The notes: a model not told the origin generated them from the sequence alone. Positions 7,874 through 18,009 are shown, counted from the first letter of the stretch. The stretch: DNA of 64,000 nt from Thalassospira povalilytica (GCF_002844235.1 NZ_PGTS01000003.1:1-64000); one strand, 5' to 3'. Made by a program: numbers and translations.

Positions 7874-9112
7874 ATGGAGGCCTTCCAGACTGCCTCGGAC
7901 GTGTTTTTCGTCCTGATGGGCGCCATTATGGTGCTTGCGATGCATGCCGGTTTTGCCTTTCTTGAAGTCGGCACCGTGCGAAAAAAGAACCAGGTCAATG
8001 CTCTGGTTAAGATCATTGTCGATTTTGCCGTTTCGACAATCGCCTATTTCTTTGTCGGATACAGCATCGCCTATGGTGTTGATTTCCTTACAAGTGCTGC
8101 TGTATTGAGCGGCCATGCAGGCAGCGACGGCGTGCCTGTTTTTGCCTCAAGCGGTTATGATCTTGTCAAATTCTTCTTCCTGCTGACATTCGCCGCAGCA
8201 ATCCCGGCCATCATTTCAGGTGGCATCGCGGAACGCGCACGTTTCTATCCGCAGCTTCTTGCGACGGCCATTCTGGTCGGTGTGTGCTATCCGCTGTTTG
8301 AAGGCATGGTCTGGAACAACAATTTCGGTTTCCAGGACATGATCGAAGCCACATTTGGCGCGCCGTTCCATGATTTTGCAGGATCCATCGTCGTGCACGC
8401 GGTCGGGGGCTGGATCGCACTTGGGGCTGTCATCAGCCTTGGCGTTCGGCGCGGTCGTTACAGCAAAACCGGCGGACTGATCGGTATTCCGCCGTCCAAT
8501 ATTCCGTTCCTGGCACTGGGATCGTGGGTTCTGTGCGTGGGCTGGTTCGGCTTTAACGTCATGTCCGCACAATCGGTTTCGGGTATTACCGGTCTTGTTG
8601 CCGTGAATTCGCTGATGGCAATGGTTGGCGGCATTTTGACCGCACTGTTTGCCGGGCGCAACGATCCGGGCTTTGTCCATAACGGTGCCCTTGCCGGGCT
8701 TGTCGCGGTTTGCGCCGGGTCCGATGTCATGCATCCGATCGGGGCATTGGTGACCGGCGGGCTTGCCGGAGTTCTGTTTGTCTGGGGCTTTAACCAGTGT
8801 CAGGCCAAATGGAAAATCGATGATGTTCTGGGTGTCTGGCCGTTGCATGGCATGTGTGGCCTGCTGGGTGGTATTGCATGCGGTATCTTTGGTCTTGAGG
8901 CCCTTGGCGGCATGGGCGGCGTGTCGCTTGGCGCGCAGCTTGCCGGATCGTTGATCGGGGTTGCCTTTGCCACGATTGCCGGCTTTGTCGTGTATGGCGC
9001 GATCAAGAAAACCGTCGGGTTCCGTCTTTCCGAAGAAGACGAATTTGATGGCGCGGATATTTCGATTCATAAAATCGGCGCCTATCCCGAGGATGACCTG
9101 CGGGCAAGCTAA
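7874..9112 (+). CDS. amt: Second ammonium transporter (Amt family)
   Basis: A 412-residue Amt/Mep/Rh channel without a cleavable signal peptide, unlike the AmtB just upstream. It opens with the first membrane helix after MEAFQTASDVFF. Conserved pieces are HAGFAFLEVGTVRKKNQ, the pore-lining FHDFAGSIVVHAVGGWIALG and VWPLHGMCGLLGGIACGIFG. The C-terminal tail RLSEEDEFDGADISIHKIGAYPEDD has the PII-docking style. It has its own putative sigma-54-like promoter and terminator, so it is a separate transcription unit. The divergence from AmtB suggests an old duplication or a different role such as sensing. Confidence 0.92.
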   Translation: MEAFQTASDVFFVLMGAIMVLAMHAGFAFLEVGTVRKKNQVNALVKIIVDFAVSTIAYFFVGYSIAYGVDFLTSAAVLSGHAGSDGVPVFASSGYDLVKFFFLLTFAAAIPAIISGGIAERARFYPQLLATAILVGVCYPLFEGMVWNNNFGFQDMIEATFGAPFHDFAGSIVVHAVGGWIALGAVISLGVRRGRYSKTGGLIGIPPSNIPFLALGSWVLCVGWFGFNVMSAQSVSGITGLVAVNSLMAMVGGILTALFAGRNDPGFVHNGALAGLVAVCAGSDVMHPIGALVTGGLAGVLFVWGFNQCQAKWKIDDVLGVWPLHGMCGLLGGIACGIFGLEALGGMGGVSLGAQLAGSLIGVAFATIAGFVVYGAIKKTVGFRLSEEDEFDGADISIHKIGAYPEDDLRAS

Positions 9113-9142
9113 GACCGCCCCGACATCCCGAGAAGATTTTTC

Positions 9143-9175
9143 AAAGCCCGGAAAGCCAGCCTTTCCGGGCTTTTT
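9143..9175 (+). terminator. Intrinsic terminator after second amt
   Basis: AAAGCCCGGAAAG, short loop, CTTTCCGGGCTTTTT. Near-perfect stem with a T run. Confidence 0.88.
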
Positions 9176-9312
9176 GCACCTTTGTCGCCGGTCTCTTAAA
9201 TCTTTCTTTGCACTTTTGGCATAGGGGTAAAGTCAGGGGAATTTACCCATATTCTGCATAACGGCCGCGTTCAGTGTGACGGGGCACAGATCAAGCTGGA
9301 TTGACGACGACC

Positions 9313-10503
9313 ATGTTTAACGAACGCCTGGATCAATTGCCTGCCTATCCGTTTCCGCGACTGGCGGCCCTGCTTGACGGGATCGAACCCGGGCAATCCC
9401 CGCTGGTGATGTCGATTGGCGAACCGCAACATGAACCCCCGGCAATGATCACCGAGGCGATGGTCAAACACGCATCGCTTTGGCACAAATATCCGCCCGG
9501 TTCCGGCACACCCGAATTGCGCGACGCCATCAAAAACTGGCTTGATCGCCGCTATAACCTGCCGACCGGCATGATCCATCGCGATGACCATGTCTTGCCC
9601 GTCGCAGGCACGCGTGAAGCCCTTTATCTGATTGCCACCACCGTCATTCCGCAAGATCAGCCGGGCCAAAAGCCCAAGGTGCTGCTGCCCAACCCGTTTT
9701 ATCAGGTCTATTGCGGCGCAGCGGTTCTGAATGACGCGGAAATGGTGCCGCTGGCGGCCGGTCCTGAGACCGGTTTTCTGCCTGATCTTGATCTGATTGA
9801 CGAGGCGACACTTGATGCCTGTCGGCTGTTTTTCCTGTGTTCGCCCGCCAATCCGCAAGGCGCGATCGCATCGGCCGACTATATCGAACGCATGATCAAT
9901 CTGGCGCGCAAGCATGATTTCGTTCTGGCGATGGATGAATGCTACGCCGATATCTATGACCGCGAAGCACCGGTCGGCGCCCTTGAAATCTGTGCCAAAC
10001 AGGGCGGAAACATGGACAATGTCCTTGTGTTCCACAGCCTGTCGAAACGATCCAGCGCACCGGGCCTGCGATCCGGTTTTGTCGCCGGGGATGCCAAAAT
10101 CGTCAAACGCTTTACCGCCTTGCGCAGCTATTGTTCAGCGACCATTCCGATGCCGATCATGGCCGCATCGGTGGATTTGTGGAATGACGATGCCCATGCC
10201 GAGGCAAACCGGGATCTGTATCGTGCCAAGATCGATGTCGCGGCCGAAGTTTTCGGCAACCGGTTTGGCTTTTACCGCCCGCCCGGGGGATTTTTCCTGT
10301 GGCTTGATGTCGGCGATGACGAAGCAGCGACCAAAAAGATCTGGAAGGAAGCCGGGGTTAAGGTCATCCCGGGCAGTTACCTTTCGATCACCGACAAGAA
10401 CGGCCACAATCCGGGCAAACAGTTTATCCGCATTGCCCTTGTCCATGATCTTGCAACCACACGCGACGGGCTGACGCGGATTGCCGGGGCGCTTGAAAGC
10501 TAA
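9313..10503 (+). CDS. PLP-dependent aminotransferase, class I/II (possible succinyldiaminopimelate aminotransferase)
   Basis: A fold-type I aminotransferase of about 396 residues. The PLP-binding lysine is in SLSKRSSAPGLRSGF (Lys245 from this start), with an upstream CSPANPQG motif and a C-terminal phosphate/carboxylate region ending RIALVHD. The sequence style (SIGEPQHEPP, YPPGSGTPELRDAI) resembles DapC-type enzymes that make N-succinyl-LL-2,6-diaminopimelate for lysine and peptidoglycan. Related aspartate or LL-DAP aminotransferases cannot be excluded. A TTG at 9301 in the same frame is an alternative start; neither has a strong ribosome site. ftsK follows after 60 bases. Confidence 0.8.
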   Translation: MFNERLDQLPAYPFPRLAALLDGIEPGQSPLVMSIGEPQHEPPAMITEAMVKHASLWHKYPPGSGTPELRDAIKNWLDRRYNLPTGMIHRDDHVLPVAGTREALYLIATTVIPQDQPGQKPKVLLPNPFYQVYCGAAVLNDAEMVPLAAGPETGFLPDLDLIDEATLDACRLFFLCSPANPQGAIASADYIERMINLARKHDFVLAMDECYADIYDREAPVGALEICAKQGGNMDNVLVFHSLSKRSSAPGLRSGFVAGDAKIVKRFTALRSYCSATIPMPIMAASVDLWNDDAHAEANRDLYRAKIDVAAEVFGNRFGFYRPPGGFFLWLDVGDDEAATKKIWKEAGVKVIPGSYLSITDKNGHNPGKQFIRIALVHDLATTRDGLTRIAGALES

Positions 10504-10563
10504 GCCTTTCGCGCCCTTGCCATCATTCACCCCAAACAGGACTTAACCAGAACGGATACCCAG

Positions 10564-13017
10564 ATGAGCAGTCAGTCGAACACTCTTGGAACCGCGTTTA
10601 TGCCCGGCAGTCTCGTGACTTTGCTGAAGCGTAGCGGTTTGCGGATTTGCGGCCTTGGTCTGGTTTTCATTGCCATTGCCCTGTTCATCATGCTGATCGG
10701 GTTCCATCCGGGCGATCCGTCCTTTAACCACGCCACAGACCGCGGACCGATTTTCAACCCGCTGGGAATTGTCGGCGCCTATGGGGCGGATCTGATGCTC
10801 CGCACGCTTGGTCTTGCATCGGCGCTTCTGACGGTTCTGATGCTGGGCTGGGGATTGCGCCTGATTGCGGTCAAACCGTTCAGCTGGATGTGGGTGCGGT
10901 TTCTGGTTCTGCCGCTTGCGCTGTTGCTGGTTGCCATTTCAGCAGCCGCGATCCAGCCGGGCATGCATTGGCCGCTGACCGTGGGTCTTGGCGGGTTTGC
11001 CGGGGATCTATTGCTGGCAAAGCTTCAATCCGGATTTGCCATGATCGGCGTTCCCGGGGCACGCGCGCTGATTGCGCTGACATCCATGATCCTTGGCTTT
11101 GTTCTGACGATCTATTGCATGGCCTATTCTCTGTCGGATTGGGAACGCCTGGGCGGGGTTCTGTCCTATGCCGCGGGCAAGGTGATTGCCGGCATTCGCG
11201 CCGTCATCCCGCATGGCAGCAATGACGAGCCGATTTCCAAACGCGCCCCCGGATCGCGTCAGGAACCGTCACTTGATAAATCGAAATCCAAGCTGGGTTC
11301 GGCCATTTCGACCCGCAAGTCGGAACCGAAACTGGCCCCCGATGACAGTGATGACGACGATTTTGATGATGACAGCGTCGATAACGAACCGCCGGTCCAT
11401 ATCGTCGCCGCACCGGCTGCCAAGCTGCAACCAAGCCAGAAGGCCGCCGCCCAGCGCCAGGCATCCTTTGATCTTGGCTCGGATGAATATCGCTTCCCGC
11501 CGCTTGATCTGCTGCACGAGCCCGACCCGGCCGATGCCGCCCAGATTGATCAGGAAGCCCTGGCACAGAATGCCCGTCTGCTTGAAACCGTTCTTCAGGA
11601 CTTTGGCGTAAAGGGTGAAATCGTTCAGGTCCGCCCGGGTCCGGTTGTGACCCTTTATGAACTCGAACCGGCCGCAGGTGTGAAGTCATCGCGCGTGATC
11701 GGCCTTGCCGATGATATTGCGCGGTCCATGAGTGCGATTGCCGCCCGTGTCGCCGTGGTGCCGGGCCGCAACGTGATTGGTATCGAATTGCCAAATGCGC
11801 GTCGCGAAACCGTGCATCTGCATGAAATTCTGGCATCGAGCGACTTTGACAAGAATACCGGCAAGCTCAATATGAGTCTGGGCAAGGATATCGGCGGCAC
11901 CCCGGTGATTGCCGACCTTGCGAAAATGCCGCACTTGCTGATTGCCGGTACGACCGGTTCGGGTAAATCGGTCGGGGTGAACGCAATGATCCTGTCATTG
12001 CTTTATCGTCTGAAGCCCGAAGAATGCCGCTTTATCATGATTGACCCGAAAATGCTGGAACTGTCGATCTATGACGGCATCCCGCATCTTCTGACCCCGG
12101 TTGTGACCGACCCGCACAAGGCAGTCGTCGCCCTTAAATGGGCAGTGCGCGAAATGGAAGACCGTTATCGCGCCATGAGTCAGGTGGGCGTGCGTAACAT
12201 TGCCGGATACAACAAACGCATCAAGGAAGCAGCCGCCAAGGGCGAACAGCTTACGCGCCGGGTTCAGACCGGCTTTGATCCGGAAACCGGCAAACCGATC
12301 TTTGAAGATCAGGAACTGCCGATGGAGCCGCTGCCCTTTATCGTCATCATCGTTGACGAGATGGCCGACCTGATGCTGGTGGCGGGCAAGGATGTCGAAG
12401 CATCGATCCAGCGTCTGGCACAGATGGCCCGTGCGGCGGGTCTGCATCTGATCATGGCGACACAGCGTCCGTCGGTGGACGTGATCACCGGTACGATCAA
12501 GGCGAACTTCCCGACGCGTATTTCCTATTCCGTGACCTCGAAAATTGATTCGCGCACCATCCTTGGTGAAATGGGCGCCGAACAGCTTCTGGGGCAAGGC
12601 GACATGCTTTACATGGGTCAGGGTGGCCGTTTGCAGCGTGTTCATGGCCCGTTTGTATCGGATGAAGAAGTCGAAAGCATCGTCAAGCATCTGCGCGATC
12701 AGGGCGATCCGGCCTATCTCGAAACCGTTACCGAAGAACCCGAAGAAGATCCGATGGCCGCCTATATGGGTGGCGGCAATGCCGGTGCCGGCGGGAACGG
12801 TTCGGATGATGATCTTTATAATCAGGCGGTCGGCATTGTCCTTCGCGAGAAAAAGGCATCTACCAGCTTCATCCAGCGCAAACTGTCGATCGGTTATAAC
12901 CGTGCTGCCCGCATCATCGAACAGATGGAAGAAAACGGCGTGGTGTCTGCTGCCAACCATGTCGGCAAGCGCGAAGTGCTGATGGAAAACATGGATGGCA
13001 GCCCGTACGAATACTGA
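10564..13017 (+). CDS. ftsK: DNA translocase FtsK
   Basis: An 817-residue septal DNA pump that clears chromosome termini and activates XerCD at dif. The first 210 residues hold four to five membrane helices. A variable linker (about 215-330) follows, with an acidic run DDSDDDDFDDD near 260-272. The alpha/beta motor then contains Walker A GTTGSGKS (Lys468) and Walker B FIVIIVDEMADLM. The C-terminal winged-helix gamma domain (about 750-817, RKLSIGYNRAARIIEQMEENG) reads KOPS. The linker is short compared with E. coli, as is usual in alphaproteobacteria. A terminator follows. Confidence 0.96.
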   Translation: MSSQSNTLGTAFMPGSLVTLLKRSGLRICGLGLVFIAIALFIMLIGFHPGDPSFNHATDRGPIFNPLGIVGAYGADLMLRTLGLASALLTVLMLGWGLRLIAVKPFSWMWVRFLVLPLALLLVAISAAAIQPGMHWPLTVGLGGFAGDLLLAKLQSGFAMIGVPGARALIALTSMILGFVLTIYCMAYSLSDWERLGGVLSYAAGKVIAGIRAVIPHGSNDEPISKRAPGSRQEPSLDKSKSKLGSAISTRKSEPKLAPDDSDDDDFDDDSVDNEPPVHIVAAPAAKLQPSQKAAAQRQASFDLGSDEYRFPPLDLLHEPDPADAAQIDQEALAQNARLLETVLQDFGVKGEIVQVRPGPVVTLYELEPAAGVKSSRVIGLADDIARSMSAIAARVAVVPGRNVIGIELPNARRETVHLHEILASSDFDKNTGKLNMSLGKDIGGTPVIADLAKMPHLLIAGTTGSGKSVGVNAMILSLLYRLKPEECRFIMIDPKMLELSIYDGIPHLLTPVVTDPHKAVVALKWAVREMEDRYRAMSQVGVRNIAGYNKRIKEAAAKGEQLTRRVQTGFDPETGKPIFEDQELPMEPLPFIVIIVDEMADLMLVAGKDVEASIQRLAQMARAAGLHLIMATQRPSVDVITGTIKANFPTRISYSVTSKIDSRTILGEMGAEQLLGQGDMLYMGQGGRLQRVHGPFVSDEEVESIVKHLRDQGDPAYLETVTEEPEEDPMAAYMGGGNAGAGGNGSDDDLYNQAVGIVLREKKASTSFIQRKLSIGYNRAARIIEQMEENGVVSAANHVGKREVLMENMDGSPYEY

Positions 13018-13064
13018 TCACCAAGACGGGCCAGTACAACCGGGTGCTGTGGCCCCAAATACTC

Positions 13065-13098
13065 AAAAAAGGCGGACCTGATCGGGTCCGCCTTTTTT
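13065..13098 (+). terminator. Intrinsic terminator after ftsK
   Basis: AAAAAAGGCGGACC-TGATC-GGGTCCGCCTTTTTT, a perfect stem with T run and matching A run. Confidence 0.9.
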
Positions 13099-13324
13099 CA
13101 TGTCCGGCCCGCGACATTCCGGCACGGATAATGGCAATCACCACGCGATTGGCCCGTTTGAACAGGAAGATGTGATTTATCATGAACTTGGCAAATATAA
13201 TTTGAATTGTTTGCCATAGATCAGAGCACCCCGCGCGCGAATGCGCGAAACAGTGCACAACTGTTCACTGTCTTTCAGGGCATTTCACCTGAAATGCGCC
13301 ACACCGCTATCAAATGGGTGCTAT
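13099..13324 (+). promoter_or_regulatory. Promoter region of the chemoreceptor gene
   Basis: No gene is seen here. An AT-rich stretch contains the inverted repeat TGGCAAA (13189-13195) / TTTGCCA (13210-13216) with 14 bases between arms, a possible operator. The ribosome site before 13325 is weak. Confidence 0.35.
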
Positions 13325-15010
13325 ATGAAGCTTTCTGACTATTCGTTCGCGTGGAAGTTGCGCGGCGTCAATGTTGTGGTGGCGATTGCGCTGGCTGCGA
13401 TGGCCGCGATCAATCTTTTGTCCTTGTACAACACCATGCTCAATGACCGTGAAGTCACCCTGCGATATGTGGTCGATCAGTCGGCAAGCATCATTGACGA
13501 ATTTGCCAAGCGCGCCAAATCGGGCCTTCTTTCAGAAGAAGACGCGAAAAAGCAGGCACTTGAACTGGTTGCGGCACAGCGTTTTGACAATCACAACTAT
13601 GTCTTTGTCACCGATCATGACGGCACCATGGTCATGCACCCGATGTCCCCTGCCCTCAATGGCAAAAGTGCCGCATCGGTCAAGGACCCGACCGGTGCAA
13701 CCCCGATTGCCGATCTTGCCACGGCGGCACGCAATCCCGATGGCGGCTATGTCAGCTATGTCTGGCCCCATCCGGGCAGCAAGGAAAACGAACCCAAGCT
13801 GGCCTTTGCCAAACGCACACAGAATTGGGGTCTTGTGGTTGCAGCCGGTGTCTATACCGATGATGTCGAGGCAACCTTCTGGTCACGGGCCCAGGTCGAT
13901 ATCTTTACCCTGATTGCCATGATGGTGGTTATTGGCGGACTTGGTCTTGCGGTTGAACGCAGCACGACCGGACCGATGCGTAGCATCACCGATGCACTTT
14001 CGCGTCTGGCAAATGGTGACAAGTCGGTTGAAAACAATGCCATCGACCGCAAGGACGAAATCGGTGATCTGGCCCGGGCGCTTGAGGTCTTCCGCGCCAA
14101 CCGCGAAGAAGCCGATCGCCTGCATCAGCAGCAGGAAGCCGCCAATGCCGCCGAACTTGCACGTGCCAAAAACGTCAATGACCGCATTGCCCGGTTCGAA
14201 CAGGAAGTTGAAAGCAACCTGACGACAGTCAATGCCGCCCTTGCACAATTGCGCAGCACGGCGACCAGCATGGCCACGCAATCGGATCAAACCACCGTTC
14301 AGGCTGCCAATGTCGCCGCGGCAACCGAACAGGCCGCCACCAATGTCGACACGGTCGCATCGGCAGCCCAGCAACTTGCAAGCGCGATTGATGAAATCAC
14401 CCTTCAGGTTGCGCGCAGTTCCGACATCGCACAATCGGGTGCAAACGAGGCCGATGATGCCAGCACGATCTTTGCCGAACTGGCAAATGCTTCGGACAGG
14501 ATCGGCGAGGTTGTCGAACTGATCCAGTCCATCGCCGAACAGACCAACCTTCTGGCGCTTAATGCCACGATCGAAGCCGCACGGGCTGGCGAAGCAGGCA
14601 AAGGGTTTGCCGTGGTTGCCGCCGAGGTCAAAAACCTTGCCAACCAGACCACCCGTGCAACCGAAGACATTTCCGGACATATCAGCGGCATTCAGGACAG
14701 TACCCAGGGGGCACTGGGCGCGATCGAACATCTTTCGGCGCGGATGAAGGAATTGAACGAAGTCGCTGGCGGCATTGCTGCTGCGGTCAGTGAACAGGAT
14801 GCCGCAACCGGGGAAATTGCCCGAAACGTTTCCGAAGCCGCATCCGGCACCAAGGAAGTCGCCCGCAATGTCGTTGGCCTGCGCAAATCGGCCGAGGAAG
14901 AACGTCATTCATCCACCGATGTTCTTGATGCATCCAACAGCCTTGGCGACAAGTCGCAGGCGCTTCTTGGTCAGATTAAGCAATTCCTGGTCGATATCCG
15001 GGCAGCCTGA
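13325..15010 (+). CDS. Methyl-accepting chemotaxis protein with Cache sensor
   Basis: A chemoreceptor of 561 residues. Order: first membrane helix (about 13-35), periplasmic single-Cache-type sensor (about 36-190, with the family-like [16 protein letters not shown] and [14 protein letters not shown]), second membrane helix (about 195-217), HAMP (about 218-270), and a cytoplasmic signalling coiled coil. The CheA/CheW hairpin tip is [21 protein letters not shown] (near 400-420). The C-terminus has no NWETF-like CheR/CheB docking pentapeptide. The ATG at 13325 directly precedes the membrane helix; an upstream ATG at 13241 adds unlikely residues. No other chemotaxis gene is nearby, so the ligand is unknown. 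Confidence 0.93.
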   Translation: MKLSDYSFAWKLRGVNVVVAIALAAMAAINLLSLYNTMLNDREVTLRYVVDQSASIIDEFAKRAKSGLLSEEDAKKQALELVAAQRFDNHNYVFVTDHDGTMVMHPMSPALNGKSAASVKDPTGATPIADLATAARNPDGGYVSYVWPHPGSKENEPKLAFAKRTQNWGLVVAAGVYTDDVEATFWSRAQVDIFTLIAMMVVIGGLGLAVERSTTGPMRSITDALSRLANGDKSVENNAIDRKDEIGDLARALEVFRANREEADRLHQQQEAANAAELARAKNVNDRIARFEQEVESNLTTVNAALAQLRSTATSMATQSDQTTVQAANVAAATEQAATNVDTVASAAQQLASAIDEITLQVARSSDIAQSGANEADDASTIFAELANASDRIGEVVELIQSIAEQTNLLALNATIEAARAGEAGKGFAVVAAEVKNLANQTTRATEDISGHISGIQDSTQGALGAIEHLSARMKELNEVAGGIAAAVSEQDAATGEIARNVSEAASGTKEVARNVVGLRKSAEEERHSSTDVLDASNSLGDKSQALLGQIKQFLVDIRAA

Positions 15011-15049
15011 CGCAACAGCTACCGATTATCAAACCGGTACAAACCCGAA

Positions 15050-15076
15050 GGCAGGTCCACGCGACCTGCCTTTTTT
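15050..15076 (+). terminator. Intrinsic terminator after the chemoreceptor gene
   Basis: GGCAGGTC-CACGC-GACCTGCC followed by TTTTTT. Perfect 8-bp stem. Confidence 0.9.
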
Positions 15077-15087
15077 GTTGCTGGTTT

Positions 15088-15132
15088 GCGTTATAGTTTA
15101 TGCAAAAATGCGATCAACTTATCGCGTTATAG
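15088..15132. promoter_or_regulatory. Repeat-rich operator candidate upstream of the dicarboxylate carrier
   Basis: GCGTTATAG occurs twice as a direct repeat (15088-15096 and 15124-15132, 36 bases apart). Between them lies the inverted repeat GCGAT-CAACTT-ATCGC (15110-15125). This geometry is typical of LysR-type binding regions, and a LysR gene closes the same cluster. Confidence 0.45.
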
Positions 15133-15193
15133 CAATATACACCCGGGCTGCTCCGCCCATAACGTGTGCGCGGAAACGTCTGGGAGGAAACCA

Positions 15194-16588
15194 ATGATCG
15201 CATTAATAATTGCAATCGCTGTCACGGTGATTGCAGCAACACTCATAATCAAAAGATATCAGCCGCATACTGTTCTTCTGCTGTCAGGTTTGACGCTGTT
15301 TGCGGCAACCGCACTGTTTTTCCCTGAACAAAGTGTCATTTTCCGCAAAACCGATCCGACCGGCTGGACCGGGTTTGACATCTTTGAACATATTCACGGC
15401 ATCATGTCATACCGGCTGGCCGGGCTTGGCCTGATCATTATGGCAGCTGGCGGTTTTGCCAAATATATGGACCATATCGGTGCAACCAACGCCATGGTCG
15501 ATATCAGCATCAAGCCGCTTTCGCGCATTCACGCGCCTTATCTTGTTCTGGCAATCGGCTATGCGGTTGGTCAGGTCCTTAATATCTTTATCCCCAGTGC
15601 AGCCGGGCTTGCCATGCTGTTGCTGGTAACGCTGTATCCGACACTTGTGCGCCTTGGCGTCAGCAAGGCCGCAGCAGCAGCAATGATTGGCACCACATCG
15701 GTTCTTGATCTTGGTCCGGCATCTGGCACTGCAAACCTTGCGGCAAATACCGCCAATATCGATGTTGCAATCTTCTTTACCCAATATCAGATCCCGCTTG
15801 CGGCATTCATCATTCCGACGATCTGTGTTCTGACCTATTTCAGTGCCAAATATTTCGACAGCCGCGATGGTCACGTTGTTGTCGCGGGCCATTCCGCGCC
15901 GGTCGGAACAATGGATCCGGAACCGGTGGCACAATCGGCACCGGGCTTCTATGCATTGCTGCCGATTTTGCCACTGACCATGATCCTGATTTTCAGCAAG
16001 CTGTTCATCGCCCATATCGAAATCAGTGTGGTAACCGCAATGATCATGGGGGCGTTGCTTGGTCTTTTCTGTGAAATGATCCGCCTGCGCCATGACCTTC
16101 GTGAAGTTTTCAAGGGCTTTATGGTCTTCTTCAAGGGCATGGGAACGATGTTCTCGGGCATTATTTCGCTGATCATCTGTGCGGAATTCTTTGCCGGCGG
16201 CCTCAAGGCAATTGGTGCCATCGACTTCATGATTGTCACAGCCGAAAGCGCGGGCTTTGGTCTGGTCGGCATGATGTTTGTTGCCTGTATCCTTGTCGCG
16301 GTAACAGCCATTCTGACCGGTTCGGGCAATGCGGCATTCTTCTCGTTTGCCAATCTGGCACCGCAACTTACCGCCAGTTCGAGTGCCGGGGCGGTATCGC
16401 TTTTGCTGCCGCTGCAATTCACCGCGGGTATTGCGCGGTCATTGTCACCAGTATCCGGCGTTATCATTGCCGTATCCGAAGTTGCCGGATGTTCGCCAAT
16501 TGACATCGTGAAACGAACGGCAATCCCGCTGGGTGGCGCGCTGATCGTCCTGTTCACTTACAATGTGCTGTTCCTGTCAGCCTCGTAA
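15194..16588 (+). CDS. DcuC-family C4-dicarboxylate carrier
   Basis: A 464-residue inner-membrane carrier with about twelve hydrophobic helices. The pattern resembles the DcuC group: N-terminal IIKRYQPHTVLLLSGL, a re-entrant-loop-like GTTSVLDLGPASGTANLAA in the first half and LTGSGNAAFFSFANLAP in the second, and a conserved end with ARSLSPVSGVIIAVSE. DcuC proteins exchange or export C4-dicarboxylates such as fumarate and succinate, mostly under anaerobic conditions. The start at 15194 has GGGAGGAAACC before it. A fumarase-superfamily lyase follows after 44 bases, which suggests the carrier moves the substrate or product of that enzyme. Confidence 0.83.
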   Translation: MIALIIAIAVTVIAATLIIKRYQPHTVLLLSGLTLFAATALFFPEQSVIFRKTDPTGWTGFDIFEHIHGIMSYRLAGLGLIIMAAGGFAKYMDHIGATNAMVDISIKPLSRIHAPYLVLAIGYAVGQVLNIFIPSAAGLAMLLLVTLYPTLVRLGVSKAAAAAMIGTTSVLDLGPASGTANLAANTANIDVAIFFTQYQIPLAAFIIPTICVLTYFSAKYFDSRDGHVVVAGHSAPVGTMDPEPVAQSAPGFYALLPILPLTMILIFSKLFIAHIEISVVTAMIMGALLGLFCEMIRLRHDLREVFKGFMVFFKGMGTMFSGIISLIICAEFFAGGLKAIGAIDFMIVTAESAGFGLVGMMFVACILVAVTAILTGSGNAAFFSFANLAPQLTASSSAGAVSLLLPLQFTAGIARSLSPVSGVIIAVSEVAGCSPIDIVKRTAIPLGGALIVLFTYNVLFLSAS

Positions 16589-16632
16589 CTTCTTCCATCT
16601 GCCTCTTCGATCCACGGACACGAGTAAACAAA

Positions 16633-18009
16633 ATGACCAAGCTGACCACATTGCCAAATGACACCAAGGACCTGTTTTCCAAGCAGGCAACCTGGCAATC
16701 ATGGCTAATGGTAGAAGGGGCACTTGCACAGGCACAGGGGGAAACAGGCATGATCCCCCTTGCCGCTTCCACTGAAATTCGGCGCCATATGCGCATTGAG
16801 GATTATGACCTTGATGCGCTTGAAGCCGAAATCACCCAAAGCATGTCACCGGTCATGGCGATCGTCCGTGCAATGGCCGCACGCTGTGACGGCGATGCCG
16901 GTGGATATGTGCATTGGGGTGCAACCACCCAGAACATCATCATTACCGGCAAGATGTTACAGTTGCGCAAGGCCCATACCCTGACGCTGGAGCGTCTTGG
17001 CCGTTGTTTGACCCTGTTATCGGATATGGCCCGCAAAACGGCCGACTGGCCGACAATTTCGCGCACCAACCGTCGTCAGGCCCTGCCCATCACATTCGGA
17101 TACAAGGTTGCAGGCTGGATTGATGAATTTCAACGCTGTGTCGAACGCCTGATCGAAGTCGAAAAGCGGACCTTTGTTCTGACATTTGGCGGGGCAAGCG
17201 GTGCCATGCACAGCTATGGCCCGAACGGGTTTGCATTGTCTGCGAAACTGGCCGACATTTTGGGACTGGAAGTATCAGCGGTGCATTCGCGTGCCACCAA
17301 TGACGGGCTTGGCGAATATGTCGCGGTATTGGGTTTGCTGGCCGTTGCCTGCGAACGCATGGGTAACGAGCTTTACACCCTTATGGCAAATGAATTTGGC
17401 GAAGTTTTTGAAAGACAAAGCGAAAATGTGGTTGGCAGCAGCACGATGCCCCACAAGACCAATCCGAAATATGTCGTCGCCTTGCTTGCCGAAAGTGCAC
17501 ATTTGCGCAACATGGTCGCCCCGGCACTTGAAGCATGCCGCCCCAGCCACGAAGGCGATGCGGCATTCAATTTCCGGCTTTATGACCTGCTTGATGCGGC
17601 GGGCATATCGGCGTACGGCGTTGTCACCCGTCTTGAGACGCTTTTGACCCATCTTGAATGCGACAAAGCTGCCATGTATCGCAATTTGATGATCAATCCG
17701 GCACCATTGATGTCGGAAAAAATCATGCTGGAACTGGCAAAATCAACCGGACGTCAGAACGCACATGACATCGTCCATCATGCGATTGTTGTCTCGGAAC
17801 GTGATGCCACCAGTTTTGCCGACGCCCTGTGGCAGGAAAAGGAAGTTTCCAGCCATTTCAAGGACAAGACCACGCTTGCCGGTCTGCTTGATCCTGCGAC
17901 CTACACCGGATGCAGTGCCGAAATTGCATCAAAACTTGCAAATGCGGGTGCAGAAAGCGCCGAAATGGTCGCCAAGCATGCCAGAAAGCTGTCTGGTCAG
18001 GACATCTGA
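16633..18009 (+). CDS. Fumarase/aspartase-superfamily lyase (PurB / carboxymuconate cycloisomerase-like)
   Basis: A 458-residue lyase with the superfamily's three conserved regions: GGYVHWGATTQNI near 93-105, a middle helical region with TNRRQALPITFGYK near 143-156, and the signature GSSTMPHKTNP at 268-278. Members of this group form or break C-N or C-O bonds to fumarate, as in adenylosuccinate lyase, aminopolycarboxylate (EDDS-type) lyases or carboxymuconate cycloisomerases. It is not next to purine genes, and its partner is a C4-dicarboxylate carrier, so a catabolic lyase releasing fumarate is more likely than PurB. The real substrate is unknown. Its end overlaps the end of the convergent LysR gene by 13 bases. 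Confidence 0.78.
   Translation: MTKLTTLPNDTKDLFSKQATWQSWLMVEGALAQAQGETGMIPLAASTEIRRHMRIEDYDLDALEAEITQSMSPVMAIVRAMAARCDGDAGGYVHWGATTQNIIITGKMLQLRKAHTLTLERLGRCLTLLSDMARKTADWPTISRTNRRQALPITFGYKVAGWIDEFQRCVERLIEVEKRTFVLTFGGASGAMHSYGPNGFALSAKLADILGLEVSAVHSRATNDGLGEYVAVLGLLAVACERMGNELYTLMANEFGEVFERQSENVVGSSTMPHKTNPKYVVALLAESAHLRNMVAPALEACRPSHEGDAAFNFRLYDLLDAAGISAYGVVTRLETLLTHLECDKAAMYRNLMINPAPLMSEKIMLELAKSTGRQNAHDIVHHAIVVSERDATSFADALWQEKEVSSHFKDKTTLAGLLDPATYTGCSAEIASKLANAGAESAEMVAKHARKLSGQDI

Noticed and set aside
16633-18009. Calling the lyase PurB
   Set aside because: The signature is shared by the whole superfamily, and the context (dicarboxylate carrier, LysR) does not fit purine synthesis. 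The name is left open.
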